From Bacteroides_D sp963546395 (GTDB lineage Bacteria > Bacteroidota > Bacteroidia > Bacteroidales > CAJPTX01): DNA of 64,000 nt. The translations under genes were made by a program, and so were the position numbers. The DNA lies in contig CAUUMS010000004.1 of NCBI GenBank assembly GCA_963546395.1, forward strand, positions 62,001 through 126,000, given 5' to 3'. Positions within the stretch are counted from its first letter, which is position 1. Each line of letters opens with the position of its first letter. The notes under the pieces are model-generated. The model did not search any database. It saw only the letters and a program-made list of their open reading frames with translations, and was not told the origin of the DNA. Shown piece by piece: positions 37,201 to 44,326 of this stretch.

Positions 37201-37317
37201 CAAATCGACCTTGTGGCGACCGATACGAATCTGCTCCTGAGCCTGTAGTCCTAGCCACGCGCTGGCCAAGACAACCAGGAGCAATAGTCTACTTACAACT
37301 CTCCTCATACTCTGCAT
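28234..37317 (-). CDS. Giant subtilisin-like (S8) serine protease, multidomain, T9SS-secreted
   Basis: 3,027 aa from the ATG at 37317, which has GAGGA about 7 nt upstream and starts a clear signal peptide. The S8 catalytic triad is visible: Asp in GIWDGNVV (about 249), His in QHGTHVAGT (about 279), Ser in SGTSMACPTA (about 462). The tail is modular: a GEVED-like domain (VDWNNDGTFDAESEQ, about 1420-1490), a LamG/concanavalin-like domain (about 1685-1855), an MBG-like domain (about 2200-2300), a carboxypeptidase-regulatory-like domain (about 2300-2370), InlB-like repeats, a jelly-roll resembling the cleaved-adhesin/MAM fold (about 2520-2690), more repeats, and a T9SS C-terminal domain with VRPNPVADHLYV ending VVRFVKL. 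It is likely a surface-attached protease-adhesin. It is far larger than usual S8 enzymes; I saw no frameshift. Confidence 0.92.
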   Translation of the reverse strand: MQSMRRVVSRLLLLVVLASAWLGLQAQEQIRIGRHKVDLPANVQGRVRGVTLPNLGASVGGERNVLVQLTEIPSASTQKALEDKGLRLGDYLGNRAYWARIRDGVDVQQAFRGSVLRSVLPVEPEWKMSELLDSALVPDWSKTGRASVRLDITYAPNADQAVVQAALRSAGATDVTIHPDFHLAQCVVSQTSLQRVASLPWVVYMSPVAAPAVLKNRTGRSLSRGDVLALSDKFMGRNLHGEGMRVGIWDGNVVYSPDFGKRVHHEEYQLFAGGGAQHGTHVAGTVLGSGMTDPLIEGIAPKAQAWTWNFSQGAPGDRLEAVEMDMSHKKDGITLTQNSYGLPLNLMCITYYGFAYNKLSRDLLMDQLVNKNPTLLPVYACGNEQQGCKDSVEKHYGKRGYGTVSNRTKNSLLVGAVDLIGRMTNFSSWGPMDDGRLAPHVVTKGYEVSSAQPFGGSRSMSGTSMACPTATGHLVLVSQRYKQLHQGQDIRADLLRALACNTATDVAPAGPDFKHGYGILNAEKMVLTIERKWFEQGIKVENGKTVERKIPVPAGAQRARVMLVWNDATVAKVYNWGDKALVNDLDLTVNGLKPWVCDHTKGKVEEPATRKVDDRNNIEQVTFSTDELKGVSELKVNITGTQVPQGPQECVLVWWFEVPDRVRFTTPAGGAQYAPGETLLAHIEDYAGSSTDKVPSTIDISYDGGKTFTGELRLPESYAIVNYTIPKDAKTTHQAVLRLRDQQGGMALSQPFTVAPVPYDLTLDRGTDLCSGNQWKLTWKAAPTGEATNGYALLLGDVSTESWEKLSDIEKDATSKEVADLLKPKLAGRETALLALAAKLENGELGRRSKAVQVRAFEKLKLTPAMIPFAENFRIWPSPYMESVRGVQRTFDMNPYTDRGLPQGSNLIQADIVRQNPDQPYDTLVGFFHEKNKAYLFELRVCQLDMDALKGEKLVLRLRGAVTSAHAHKPKTSSFRVLWDDKPLKDVRGIEVHHGKDSDFELVYELESNGGVHSLRLQHEGWELTRNTADRLLLTGIYIERPQDKPDVGFAITRTPVDGANLGVSDFKLTFVNGSIREEKNLEVNAYVDGAWKASKRIEKLLPYDEISMMFPLDLSVSKPEGAVRHVAFDVVCPGDVYPQDNHAEATVRNYGDVIPMPTSFYLPRELDPRQNAQDPNLRYTIGKRKRIFTDNSGLLGDYGKDQKSTITFEPEDPSMKVRAVFRKFNTKKELGILDVYTNLNAWEKTDDELPVDQLDDDLTATIDGQTYVSGSEDGSLRFFFQSDDREEGAEGWVAEVDLVPASNPLSLLGATIQHTGDTPTADVPVKVSIRNNTKKLVPRALIRVADGFRLPAQQILQNIPLGVDTFTILQKIKGVPMRTAKKLRIDLIAQDGTMADNKFFTWMVYDRYCIPQWKAGVDRTINFMDKPIQIFQGDGVSSVELSDVEHEKFAHTKIWVDWNNDGTFDAESEQILDARVDITKTPGKLPFTVDATGHEPGNYRLRALYSTRSADVATVCAKELTENAYMRDYILVIKPGKNPLAGDLSLTYVGVSDPAKGGSKVSKSFTDKESVWITVTNVSHIKWSGKFQATCTVDGKNEWTETVTVNDQLNAWSGYKNIMLTGGKADLSELGPHTIKVVIKELDGLGKPDNNEMATTLFKILDNPTSAGEWVLSSTPEASPDGKKTLYDAVEIEASALELWKSIPRGSKGAFTMELWFNPTVRQYGELISMQGLRIATTYNMAAKQVKDNGLIALIGNGAVVYTQNPSADLVKPGRWHHLAVVVEKIEVGQFQGTSNCEITMYLDGQKVATASEGRDAPSLKGAIHLMTRFHGMIDEFRMWSRALKPQEISANMFKHVRKDWKNNPPEGLIDEFPFNDGPGSAAAQPHKFKNQEHLGLLLTRPERIPASDKCVWRDPRQSLLVGSMFKLQVHDSKQADGSIKVVFPEGTDLSKIKDAEFFTTWPHTKLFYEGKEVTKDTEFDFSANKTVVIKAELEIFGVKLEQEVKFTAMNEASAACELTGATLKKDDNPGLKADVAATITTDGVLFSLNAATHGTLADATKAKVTFTRSAGATLAVLSQGGPKAIEDNSEIDLSDIRLLVVTAANKRSKHTYTLRLEQSQSLTWTEPAASYEYGAESVALEFVSASKAKNPVVSSSTAPNVVSVNAERLYIGGVGTATITAVQPAAKGYAASATLTKSIEVKPKPVKVKPTVKEVPYGHNIPWTFEYEGLVEPNHRALMPHPYRHGDFEIKQNGQVVDPARGPLAKGMYTIAAKHAPYQVGNYTVTPVGGEFTVTQGDMYQLTILVRANASPLENAEVMVNGRAYMTGADGMVTMPVKENATSSYAASKAGYSTQKGSVDIKQADERVEIDLVATTVTLTYKVDGDGGTLFGKQSQLLAEGQTGLPVFAQAKVGFDFQGWDDGKTDNPRSDVAEKADKSFTAKFARKHYTLRYSAGANGSIEGEAQQEVAFEGDGSKVVAKPADGFYFVAWSDGITERERTETKVTASKDVTALFRRMLTIPYVCDFEGAKLPEEWATAMNGRYAQPWLISKSPRTLGDHLDGYFMVVDSDRETKADFESTLYTPRFTVPEAAAKRGLTVAFDLVFRDHTEERANLFLEYDCGDGWKVLGGKITSMTYRWNLNRLLDKSELVGKPYVQFRIRYASKWSYWALVDNVSIFVTGEPKVTLTYKADPPTAGRVLQNGSPIATEELPYGTSGQPVDAVPYEGFKFARWSDGATTPRRPATPVQKSADLVAHFMSSASMHVTYESTIVGAARFRKGDDYVTEQWIEGGKMTEPVTVEPMEGYKFLYWLSDGSTDLMRPAEEATSDVKHTAVIVSRSIVDFQPAKLTWRVEPEEGGTMNVTCQGRAVTPQSHFDVGDVVDMQFVAKEGYTFKGLVREDTGEKVPTPMRRAQLTLPANLSLVATFVKDPNPPAPEPKPNDPNTEVESQLSLTVRPNPVADHLYVDGLELGDRVAIISTVGQVYSRFTAEGNAQLDVRSLPAGVYLLRIERGRLSRVVRFVKL

Positions 37318-37892
37318 TCTAAGTTCCTCAACGCCCCAACAGGCGCACAGGCAGGAAGGCCACTGAGTTAAGCCTACTCTGCGCTGCACACTGCCGAAGC
37401 ACCGATATAATGGATGCCTATTTTGATCGAACGCGAAGGTAATGTTTGACCTCAAACATAGGACGAGTCTACACTAGGGGCTCTTACCTGCTCAAATTCG
37501 CCCTAATCCCCTTCTTTCGTGAACATGTTGCACGACGTAGACACCGTATGAATAGGCCCAAACCATGCATGGTAGCAGGGTTTACACTACGTGGATAGAC
37601 CGGCTCCTCAAGGAAACCCCATCTCCAAGACGACCGGTGCGCTTATGAAGATAATGAGGGCCCGAGGCTCATTTTACCTAACAATCGTTATCCCCTCTGC
37701 GTTCAACACTGAGCCCTATCGAAATCGTAGCAGGCATGCCAGCTGCATACGTCGTACGCCATCAGGACAAGCGGCCTGTTTAATGCACCGCAAGCAGGCA
37801 CGCCCTACGCAGTCATTCCAGGCAATGCATGGTGAACTGGACGGCACAGCCGTAGGAGACTACCCTCGCCCATTGCCCCAGTGGGTATAACA
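37318..37892. other. Spacer upstream of the protease gene
   Basis: About 575 bp. The first part holds the protease leader and the dyad/promoter candidate at 37442-37460. The rest (about 37470-37890) contains one 99-codon + strand frame without recognisable features; I see no RNA gene. Confidence 0.55.
37442..37460 (-). promoter_or_regulatory. Palindrome overlapping a -7 element upstream of the protease gene
   Basis: ATGTTTGA-CC-TCAAACAT is a perfect 18-bp dyad at 37442-37459. Its right arm, read on the minus strand with the next base, is TATGTTTG, a match to TAnnTTTG, about 135 bp upstream of the start codon. No TTG is found 20 bases further up. The overlap suggests an operator on a weak, activator-dependent or repressed promoter. 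Confidence 0.5.
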
Positions 37893-37931
37893 AGTCGAGG
37901 GCTGGTGGCTAAATGCCACCAGCCCTCGACT
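37893..37931 (-). terminator. Terminator after the first chemoreceptor gene
   Basis: A perfect 17-bp stem (AGTCGAGGGCTGGTGGC and its complement) with loop TAAAT, 20 bp past the stop codon. On the minus strand TGTTATAC follows, so the U-run is weak but the stem is strong. Confidence 0.8.
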
Positions 37932-37950
37932 CACTGCAATGCACGACGTG

Positions 37951-39720
37951 CTACATCTTAAACACGGCGATGGCGCGAGCCAACTTCTCCGATAGATGCT
38001 GCAACTCATTGGCGCTATGCGACATCTCCTCGGCAATGGAGGCATTGGACTGCGTAGCCTGATTCAGCTGCTGGATGGCCGTGTTAACCTGATTGGCCCC
38101 TACGGTCTGCTCACGGCTGGCCGAAGTTATCTCATTCACGAGTGTCGTCGTCCGCATAATTTCCGGTAGAGCCGTAGACAGCTTTTTACCGGCCTCCGTG
38201 GCCAGTGAAACGCCACGCTGCGTGAGCTCCCCGATTTCACGCGCAGCCACTGCACTCCGCTCAGCCAGTTTACGCACCTCAGCGGCCACCACGGCGAAGC
38301 CCTTACCATGCTCACCGGCCCGTGCCGCCTCCACAGCCGCATTCAACGCAAGGATATTGGTCTGCGAGGCAATCTCACTAATCACCCCCACCTTGCTAGC
38401 TGTCAGCTGCATATCATTAGCCGCCAAACCTGCCGCATGCGCCACCTCATCCATGCTCTGTGCGCTCCGTTCTGCAATACGTTGAGTCTCGGCTGCATTC
38501 TCGCTATTCTGCTGAATGTTCGCCGTAATCTCTTCCATCGTGCTGCCCACCTCCTCCGCATTAGCCGCCTGCTCCGTAGAGCTCTCAGACAGCCTCGAGG
38601 CCGCCGCATTCACCCTATCGCTAGCCTGCTGCACACGGTTGGTACCGTCGCTGAGACCCCGCACCGTCTTGCGCAGCATATCCACCATCGCATGCAATGC
38701 GCCAGAGAGCTGCCCCAGCTCATCCCGACTTTCGTACCGCTCAACCTCTATGGTGAGATCCCCATTGGCTATGGATTGCGCCATGCGCACGCCTTGGTCC
38801 AGGTTACGCACAATGAGACGTGAGACAATCACCATCAGCAGCGTACCAACGAAAACACCCACCAGCACAAGCAATCCGATCAGAAGATTCGCCCGACCTC
38901 CCATGGACAGCGTGGCCTCACTCAGCATCGAATCCAGCATTCCAGCCGACTTGATGATGGAATCCACGTGCTCGGTGCACGTGGCGAGCTCCTTCGTCAT
39001 CTCCTCGCTAGTCGTCTCTATCACCTGCCAGCAAGCGCGGTAGGTCGTCAACGAGGTGAGGATGGTACCGTAGCTATGCTCTATCTCCGGGGTAGGTGCT
39101 GCCGTGCGGGCCTGCTCCACTAGCGTACTCAAATGCGCCAACGTCTCGTCTAGACCGCGAATGTGCCGCACGTCACGATTGGCTCGGTACTGCCACGCCA
39201 TGCATCGGGCCTGGTTGAACAGCGACTCCATGCGGTAGAACCGTCCCCCTTCGCCTCCCTCTGCCCGTTGAATCGTCTGAAGCATGGTGGCAATCCGCTC
39301 CGCCTCTTGGGAAGCCGTAGCATCATTGGGCATAACCTCATGCTCATACTGATCCACGAATACCGCCCACGTCCTGTTATATCCCTCTAGCGCCTGCTGA
39401 ATCTGATCCACCTGCACCATGGCCGATGTACCCGCCAGCAATGTCCGCAGCTCGACCAACAACGATTCGGCCTTGGCAGCATGCCGCTTGCAATCATCCG
39501 CCGCATTGTCGCTGGTGCCGTGAATGTAGTGCAGCCCGCTGCGCCCCATAGCCAGAACAGACTCATGGAGATCGTCCGCCAGATCCGACTCCTTCGCGTA
39601 GCGTAAAAGGACGAGAATACTGAAGAAGCCCACGACCCCCGCAGCGACGTAGAATAGGGAGGCCGACGTGAATACGAGAGACAGCTTATGGCGCACCCTG
39701 AGTGACTTGATGAGTTTCAT
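37951..39720 (-). CDS. Methyl-accepting chemotaxis protein (orphan chemoreceptor 1)
   Basis: 589 aa from the ATG at 39720. A first transmembrane helix (about 12-39), a mostly helical sensor domain of roughly 230 residues, a second helix (NLLIGLLVLVGVFVGTLLMVIVS), a HAMP domain (RLIVRNLDQGVRMAQSIANGDL), then the cytoplasmic signalling coiled coil. The hairpin tip reads IASQTNILALNAAVEAARAGE and then GFAVVAAEVRKLAERS, the CheA/CheW-binding core, fully conserved. There is no C-terminal CheR tether; the protein ends AVFKM. Such receptors normally steer a CheA kinase. No che, flagellar or gliding gene is near. Most Bacteroidales lack chemotaxis genes, so its output path is unknown. Confidence 0.93.
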   Translation of the reverse strand: MKLIKSLRVRHKLSLVFTSASLFYVAAGVVGFFSILVLLRYAKESDLADDLHESVLAMGRSGLHYIHGTSDNAADDCKRHAAKAESLLVELRTLLAGTSAMVQVDQIQQALEGYNRTWAVFVDQYEHEVMPNDATASQEAERIATMLQTIQRAEGGEGGRFYRMESLFNQARCMAWQYRANRDVRHIRGLDETLAHLSTLVEQARTAAPTPEIEHSYGTILTSLTTYRACWQVIETTSEEMTKELATCTEHVDSIIKSAGMLDSMLSEATLSMGGRANLLIGLLVLVGVFVGTLLMVIVSRLIVRNLDQGVRMAQSIANGDLTIEVERYESRDELGQLSGALHAMVDMLRKTVRGLSDGTNRVQQASDRVNAAASRLSESSTEQAANAEEVGSTMEEITANIQQNSENAAETQRIAERSAQSMDEVAHAAGLAANDMQLTASKVGVISEIASQTNILALNAAVEAARAGEHGKGFAVVAAEVRKLAERSAVAAREIGELTQRGVSLATEAGKKLSTALPEIMRTTTLVNEITSASREQTVGANQVNTAIQQLNQATQSNASIAEEMSHSANELQHLSEKLARAIAVFKM

Positions 39721-40219
39721 TATTTCCAGATCTAATTGGACGGGTTGTAACAAATCTGTTCGCTACACAGACGAATTCGACCGGCACATTGGTTACGAAG
39801 ATTTGAAAACCAGTGTTCCATACTCCCCTCTAGACCCATTTTCATTATTACGCATCGAACTCGATCCGAAAATACACGCTGACGCAAATGCTCGAAACGC
39901 ATGTCTCAACAAGGCGAGCCGCGGATTACATTTTCCGGAAATTACAGATTCGGTAATACGGGACAGAAAAATGTGCAAAATCGATTAAAATTCACAGCGC
40001 ATCAATGTCGCCACGCCCGATGCGACAGCTCGCATTGTGGAATAGGTGCTACCTTGCATCACCCATGGCACCCCGTGCAAGACGGTCGTTACACCACCAT
40101 CCATGGTGAGCCATGCCAAAGGGCGAAGTCGCTGCCCATGTAGTCGTCCACCGAGGCCTCAGACGGCTTGTGCTCAACCCGTGGGCCGCGCCACAGAAAC
40201 CACACACAGCCAACAGACA
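39721..40219. other. Spacer between chemoreceptor 1 and dtd
   Basis: About 500 bp between divergent genes. The first 270 bp are clearly richer in A+T than the surroundings and presumably hold the chemoreceptor promoter, though no good TTG-N20-TAnnTTTG pair is visible. No gene or RNA is recognised. Confidence 0.5.
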
Positions 40220-40660
40220 ATGCGAGTAGTAGCGCAACGAGTAACCTCAGCCTCCGTCACCGTGGACGGGCAAACGGTAGGCCGCATAGAGGCCGGACTC
40301 TTACTCCTGGTAGCCTTTGCACCCGATGACACCGTCGATGACAGCGCATGGATGGCCTCAAAGCTCGTGCGTCTACGCATCTTCGATGATGCGCAGGGGG
40401 TGATGAATTGCAGCGTGCTCGACACAGGGGGGAGCATCCTAGCCGTGAGCCAATTCACGCTCTACGGCGATGTCCGCAAGGGCACACGCCCCTCCTACGT
40501 GGGCAGTGCTCCTGCCGAGGTGGCCGAACCGCTCTACCTCACCTTCCTCCAGCAGCTAGAGAGCCTCATCCCTGGCCGCGTGGCGCATGGCACATTCGGT
40601 GCACACATGCAAGTGCAGCTAGAGAATGACGGCCCCGTAACGATCATCGTGGATCGGTAG
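40220..40660 (+). CDS. dtd: D-aminoacyl-tRNA deacylase
   Basis: 146 aa from the ATG at 40220 (MRVVAQRVTSASVTVDG), the family's standard start and length; upstream extension has no family character. The two catalytic-site motifs are present: SQFTLYGD with KGTRPSY following, and NDGPVTI at the C-terminus. The enzyme removes D-amino acids (and glycine from tRNA-Ala) to protect translation. Its last 17 bp overlap the 3' end of the convergent phosphoethanolamine-transferase gene. Confidence 0.96.
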   Translation: MRVVAQRVTSASVTVDGQTVGRIEAGLLLLVAFAPDDTVDDSAWMASKLVRLRIFDDAQGVMNCSVLDTGGSILAVSQFTLYGDVRKGTRPSYVGSAPAEVAEPLYLTFLQQLESLIPGRVAHGTFGAHMQVQLENDGPVTIIVDR

Positions 40661-42443
40661 AGGCCCCATCACCGCCTGCATTAACCCCACGCGTACTCCC
40701 CCTGAGGGCAGTGGCAGGGCAAGGGCTTTGCTCCCCCGTGGGGTATGGAGGCTCGGGGTAAATCCCATCCCCAGCAGGGGTTACCATCGTACGTGGTTGC
40801 ACAGGAGTAAAAGTGCTATCGAGCAGGCTCCGGCTGCGATCCATACCCCCGTAGCGCACCCGCACCAAATCGAGCAGCGTGTGGAACGTGCACGTCGTCT
40901 GGATGGGCAATCCCTTGTGGCTAGCTAGTATGGAATCCTGGCGGGGGAAGGCAGCCCGGTACTCAGGCGAGAGCCACACCAGGAAAGGCACGTGAGCCGT
41001 GTAATGGCTCGGCCTCGCATTGCAGTGCAAGATCTCCTGGTTGGCATCGTCGTACAGATTCTCCCCATGGTCGGCCACGTAGAGGAGAAATGCTGGCCGG
41101 TGCGTACGCTCCAGAATGCCGATGAGCGAATCGAGCATCATGTCCGTGTATGCGATGGTATTATCGAACGAATTCACAAACACCTCACGCCGAGACGGAT
41201 CTGGCAGCTGATTGAACCCTTCTACGCTCCGCGACAGCTCGGGCTTAAACTGGGCAAACGATTCGGGGTACCGCTCGGTATACTGAAAGTGTCCTCCATA
41301 GGGGTGGAGCACAAGGAATCCCGGGCCCTGCACCGTATCGACAAACTGCTTGGCGTGCGGCAATAGCACCCCGTCATAGGGTGTACGCTTGGGGAATCGA
41401 GCGTCGATTTGCAGCGTGCTCGTGCAGGCTCTCATGGCGAGCGAGCTCCACAGCTCGTAGGTCTGCAACGTCACCCACTGTTGCACCAGCCCCGCACGGT
41501 TGAGCACCTCGGTGAGGAACGGCTCCTGCATCCACCGCGCCTCATCGGCTGGCGTGCTCGTTGACACCAGCATCGGGGCCGCAACCACCGTGCAGTTCGA
41601 CGGGCTATAGGCATCCGGGAAGAAATACACATCCCCCCGCTTCGATAGGCGTGGATTCGTGGGCCTCTCGTAGCCCGCTAGCTGCCAGTTGCACGCACGG
41701 GATGTCTCACCAATGACAAGCACCCCCAGCACCGGAACCGTATCAAGATGCTCCACACCCTCAATGGGCATACTTGCGCGCTGCGCTAGAATCTGCTGCG
41801 TGCTAGCCTGCTGCGACTGAAAGCGCATGGTATACAGGGCAGTCTTCAGCGTGGGAACCCCGCCCACAACTATGCGCAGCACCTCCTTGTACTGACGAAT
41901 ACCGCCCTCCAGCTTCCCCTCACCAGGCGCAAAACGGATGGCCACAAGGGGAGCGCACACGCCGCAAGCCCCGAGAATGAGGAGCCAGCGGATGCGCCGA
42001 CGAAACAGGTAAAACCGAGCCGGAAAGCAACGGAACGAGAGCACGAAATAGGCAACGAGGGCCAGCACGTAGAGCAGGGCTGGGAGCCAGTACACCTGAA
42101 TCTGCCCTGCGGCAGCCCCCCACCCCGTGGTGCGCATAGAGCTGTACAACGTGTACGTAAGCGGCTCGCCGATGGAGAGCCAGCTCGCAAGCTCAAACAG
42201 GCACAGCAACCACGTGACCCCACCCAGCACCATCCACCAGCGCACGGGCAAAACGACGGCCGGCACCATCAGCAGCACAAGCCCCACCACGCACTGGGTG
42301 GCCACAATGCCCCACGGCACGGCCTGATGCGCCATGGAATTAATCAGCAGGAACGTGGGGACGAGATTAATCGCAATCAGCACCACCAGGAGCAACCACT
42401 GCCCCCACGTGGCGTGCTGCTGCGCACTCCGATTTCTACTCAT
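40644..42443 (-). CDS. Phosphoethanolamine transferase, EptA-like (paralogue 1)
   Basis: 599 aa. Five N-terminal transmembrane helices (about 14-180) precede a periplasmic sulfatase-fold domain. Visible active-site elements are VIGETSRACNWQLAGY, the probable nucleophile Thr in PSNCTVVAAPMLVS, and VADHGENLYD. Enzymes of this family move phosphoethanolamine from phosphatidylethanolamine to lipid A or another glycan in the periplasm and often reduce polymyxin binding. It is the downstream member of a tandem pair, 32 bp after paralogue 2. The C-terminal 40 residues are low-complexity and differ from paralogue 2. The acceptor cannot be read from sequence. Confidence 0.88.
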   Translation of the reverse strand: MSRNRSAQQHATWGQWLLLVVLIAINLVPTFLLINSMAHQAVPWGIVATQCVVGLVLLMVPAVVLPVRWWMVLGGVTWLLCLFELASWLSIGEPLTYTLYSSMRTTGWGAAAGQIQVYWLPALLYVLALVAYFVLSFRCFPARFYLFRRRIRWLLILGACGVCAPLVAIRFAPGEGKLEGGIRQYKEVLRIVVGGVPTLKTALYTMRFQSQQASTQQILAQRASMPIEGVEHLDTVPVLGVLVIGETSRACNWQLAGYERPTNPRLSKRGDVYFFPDAYSPSNCTVVAAPMLVSTSTPADEARWMQEPFLTEVLNRAGLVQQWVTLQTYELWSSLAMRACTSTLQIDARFPKRTPYDGVLLPHAKQFVDTVQGPGFLVLHPYGGHFQYTERYPESFAQFKPELSRSVEGFNQLPDPSRREVFVNSFDNTIAYTDMMLDSLIGILERTHRPAFLLYVADHGENLYDDANQEILHCNARPSHYTAHVPFLVWLSPEYRAAFPRQDSILASHKGLPIQTTCTFHTLLDLVRVRYGGMDRSRSLLDSTFTPVQPRTMVTPAGDGIYPEPPYPTGEQSPCPATALRGSTRGVNAGGDGASTDPR

Positions 42444-42475
42444 GTGTGCAACCTCAACGCTGTGTGGGTAAAACG

Positions 42476-44326
42476 CTAGGAACCCGAGCCCTCGTCATTG
42501 TCAATCTGGCAACCGTAATACCCGCTGACAACCAGGGACAAGCTGTCGCGCAGCCGCTGCTCATTCTTCGGGTACCCCGGCTCGGGATGAAGACTCCCAT
42601 CGGGATTGAGCATCATGCGTGGACGCATGGGGGCAAACGTGCTGTCAATCAGGCTACGACCTGGATCCATGCCCCTGTATCGCACCCCGGCCAGGTCGAG
42701 CACCGTGTGGTAGGTGCACGTCGTCTGGATGGGCAAATACCGATGGCTATTCAAGATGGAATCCTGGCGAGGGAAAGCGGCTCGATACTCGGGCGAGAGC
42801 CACACCAGGTAAGGTACATGCGCCTCGTAGTGCGTGGGTTTCGCGCTGGCGTGCAACAGACCCACGTCGGACGCATCGAACAGATTCTCCCCGTGATCGG
42901 CCACGTAGAGCATGAAGGCCGGTCGCCCCAGACCCGCAAGATACGACACGATCGAGTCAAGCACCATATCGGTATAAACGATGGTGTTATCGAACGAATT
43001 GACCAGCAGATCACGGTGCTCCGGGTTGAGCTGCATGTACTCAGAGGCCGAACGCCCCAGCTCGGGGGTAAAGGTGCTGTAGGACGGCGTGTAACGGTCG
43101 ATATAGTTGAAATGCCCACCGTAGGTGTGCACCACGAGCATCGTGTTCCCCTTCGATGATGTCAGGAAGTTGCGCACAAATGGCAACAACTTCTCATCCA
43201 GCGGCACGGGGTTCGGGAAGCTGTAGTCTAGCACGTGCGTGTAGTCGCATGGTGCCATGGAGAGCACGGCCCATGGATTCTGCGTGCTCTGCAAGGTGAT
43301 CCACCCCGTGCGGAAACCTGCCTGGCTGAAGACCTCCGTCAAGAAGGGTTGCCGCATCCACGCATCCTTATCCTGCGGCGTGGCCGGTGACACCAGCATC
43401 GGGGCCGACAGTATGGTGTAATTGGCACCGCTGTAGGCATCGGAGAAAAAGTAGAGCCCCTCGCGCTGAGACAGGCGTGGATTCGTGGCACGCTCGTAGC
43501 CCGCCAGCTGCCAGTTGCACGCGCGGGACGTCTCGCCAATCACCAGTACCCCCACCACTGGGACAGTGTCACTGGTGCGAATCAGCCCTTCCACCTGGGG
43601 CATCCCCCGCTGCGCCAGCACCCGCTTTGTGCTAGCCTGCGCCTTCTGGTAGGCCACGGTGTGCCGCAGCACATCGAATGGGTAGGTTCCGTTAATGAGC
43701 CCCTTGAGGGCGGAATGGTACTGGCGTTCGATGAAGAACTTCCAATCGCACTTCTCCTCCGAACCACGGGCAATGAGCAGCGGCAGGCAAGCCATCACCA
43801 CGAGCAGCACGGGCAATGCGGCTACACGGAATCGCACCGACAAGCGCACCCCCCGGGGGGCAAAGCGGAACAGGAGCACGAAGTAGAGCAGCAGGGCCAC
43901 CACATAGCCCACGGTGGGCACTAGGTAGGCCCTGAGCTGTCCCAGCGACTCCCCTAGCGTGGTGGCACGGATAGAGCTGTAGATGGCGTAGTTCAGCGGC
44001 TCGCCGATAGAGAACCAGCTCGTGAGCTCGATGGGCAAAAGCAGCAGCAGCAACCCCTCAAGGAAGAGCCAGCCCCGCAACGGGAGCACCAGCAACGGCA
44101 CCAACAGGAGCACGAGCACCATGCCCAGCTGCGCCACCGCGTAGCCCAACCCCAGCGCTGCCAGATGCCGCACTAGAAGCATGTTGGGCAACAGGACGAA
44201 CAGCAACATCAGGCACGTCACCACAAGGCCGACAGGCGACATCCCCCGCCGATGGTGTCTTCGCCTCACCCGTTTGGCCGATGCGTTCCGGCACTGATTA
44301 CGATTTCCCAGGCCTGTGCACCCCAT
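42476..44326 (-). CDS. Phosphoethanolamine transferase, EptA-like (paralogue 2)
   Basis: 616 aa. It has the same architecture as its neighbour: five transmembrane helices after a basic N-terminal stretch, then GETSRACNWQLAGYERATNP, Thr in SGANYTILSAPMLVS and VADHGENLFD. An internal ATG at 44242 (MSPVGLVV) would remove the basic leader and remains a possible start. The C-terminus adds YYGCQIDNDEGSGS, absent from paralogue 1. The soluble domains are similar throughout, while the membrane parts diverge, which fits an old tandem duplication with different acceptors or regulation. It is the first gene of the pair. Confidence 0.88.
   Translation of the reverse strand: MGCTGLGNRNQCRNASAKRVRRRHHRRGMSPVGLVVTCLMLLFVLLPNMLLVRHLAALGLGYAVAQLGMVLVLLLVPLLVLPLRGWLFLEGLLLLLLPIELTSWFSIGEPLNYAIYSSIRATTLGESLGQLRAYLVPTVGYVVALLLYFVLLFRFAPRGVRLSVRFRVAALPVLLVVMACLPLLIARGSEEKCDWKFFIERQYHSALKGLINGTYPFDVLRHTVAYQKAQASTKRVLAQRGMPQVEGLIRTSDTVPVVGVLVIGETSRACNWQLAGYERATNPRLSQREGLYFFSDAYSGANYTILSAPMLVSPATPQDKDAWMRQPFLTEVFSQAGFRTGWITLQSTQNPWAVLSMAPCDYTHVLDYSFPNPVPLDEKLLPFVRNFLTSSKGNTMLVVHTYGGHFNYIDRYTPSYSTFTPELGRSASEYMQLNPEHRDLLVNSFDNTIVYTDMVLDSIVSYLAGLGRPAFMLYVADHGENLFDASDVGLLHASAKPTHYEAHVPYLVWLSPEYRAAFPRQDSILNSHRYLPIQTTCTYHTVLDLAGVRYRGMDPGRSLIDSTFAPMRPRMMLNPDGSLHPEPGYPKNEQRLRDSLSLVVSGYYGCQIDNDEGSGS

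Noticed and set aside
37591..37890. 99-codon + strand frame in the spacer before the protease
   Set aside because: No recognisable motif, no ribosome-binding site, and ordinary composition; it may be chance.
37951..39720. Chemoreceptor 1 as a sensor histidine kinase
   Set aside because: It has no kinase HATPase domain; the conserved receptor hairpin tip is present.
40644..40660. Overlap of dtd and the phosphoethanolamine-transferase gene as a sign of a frameshift
   Set aside because: Both proteins have complete family C-termini or nearly so; a 17-bp convergent overlap is normal.
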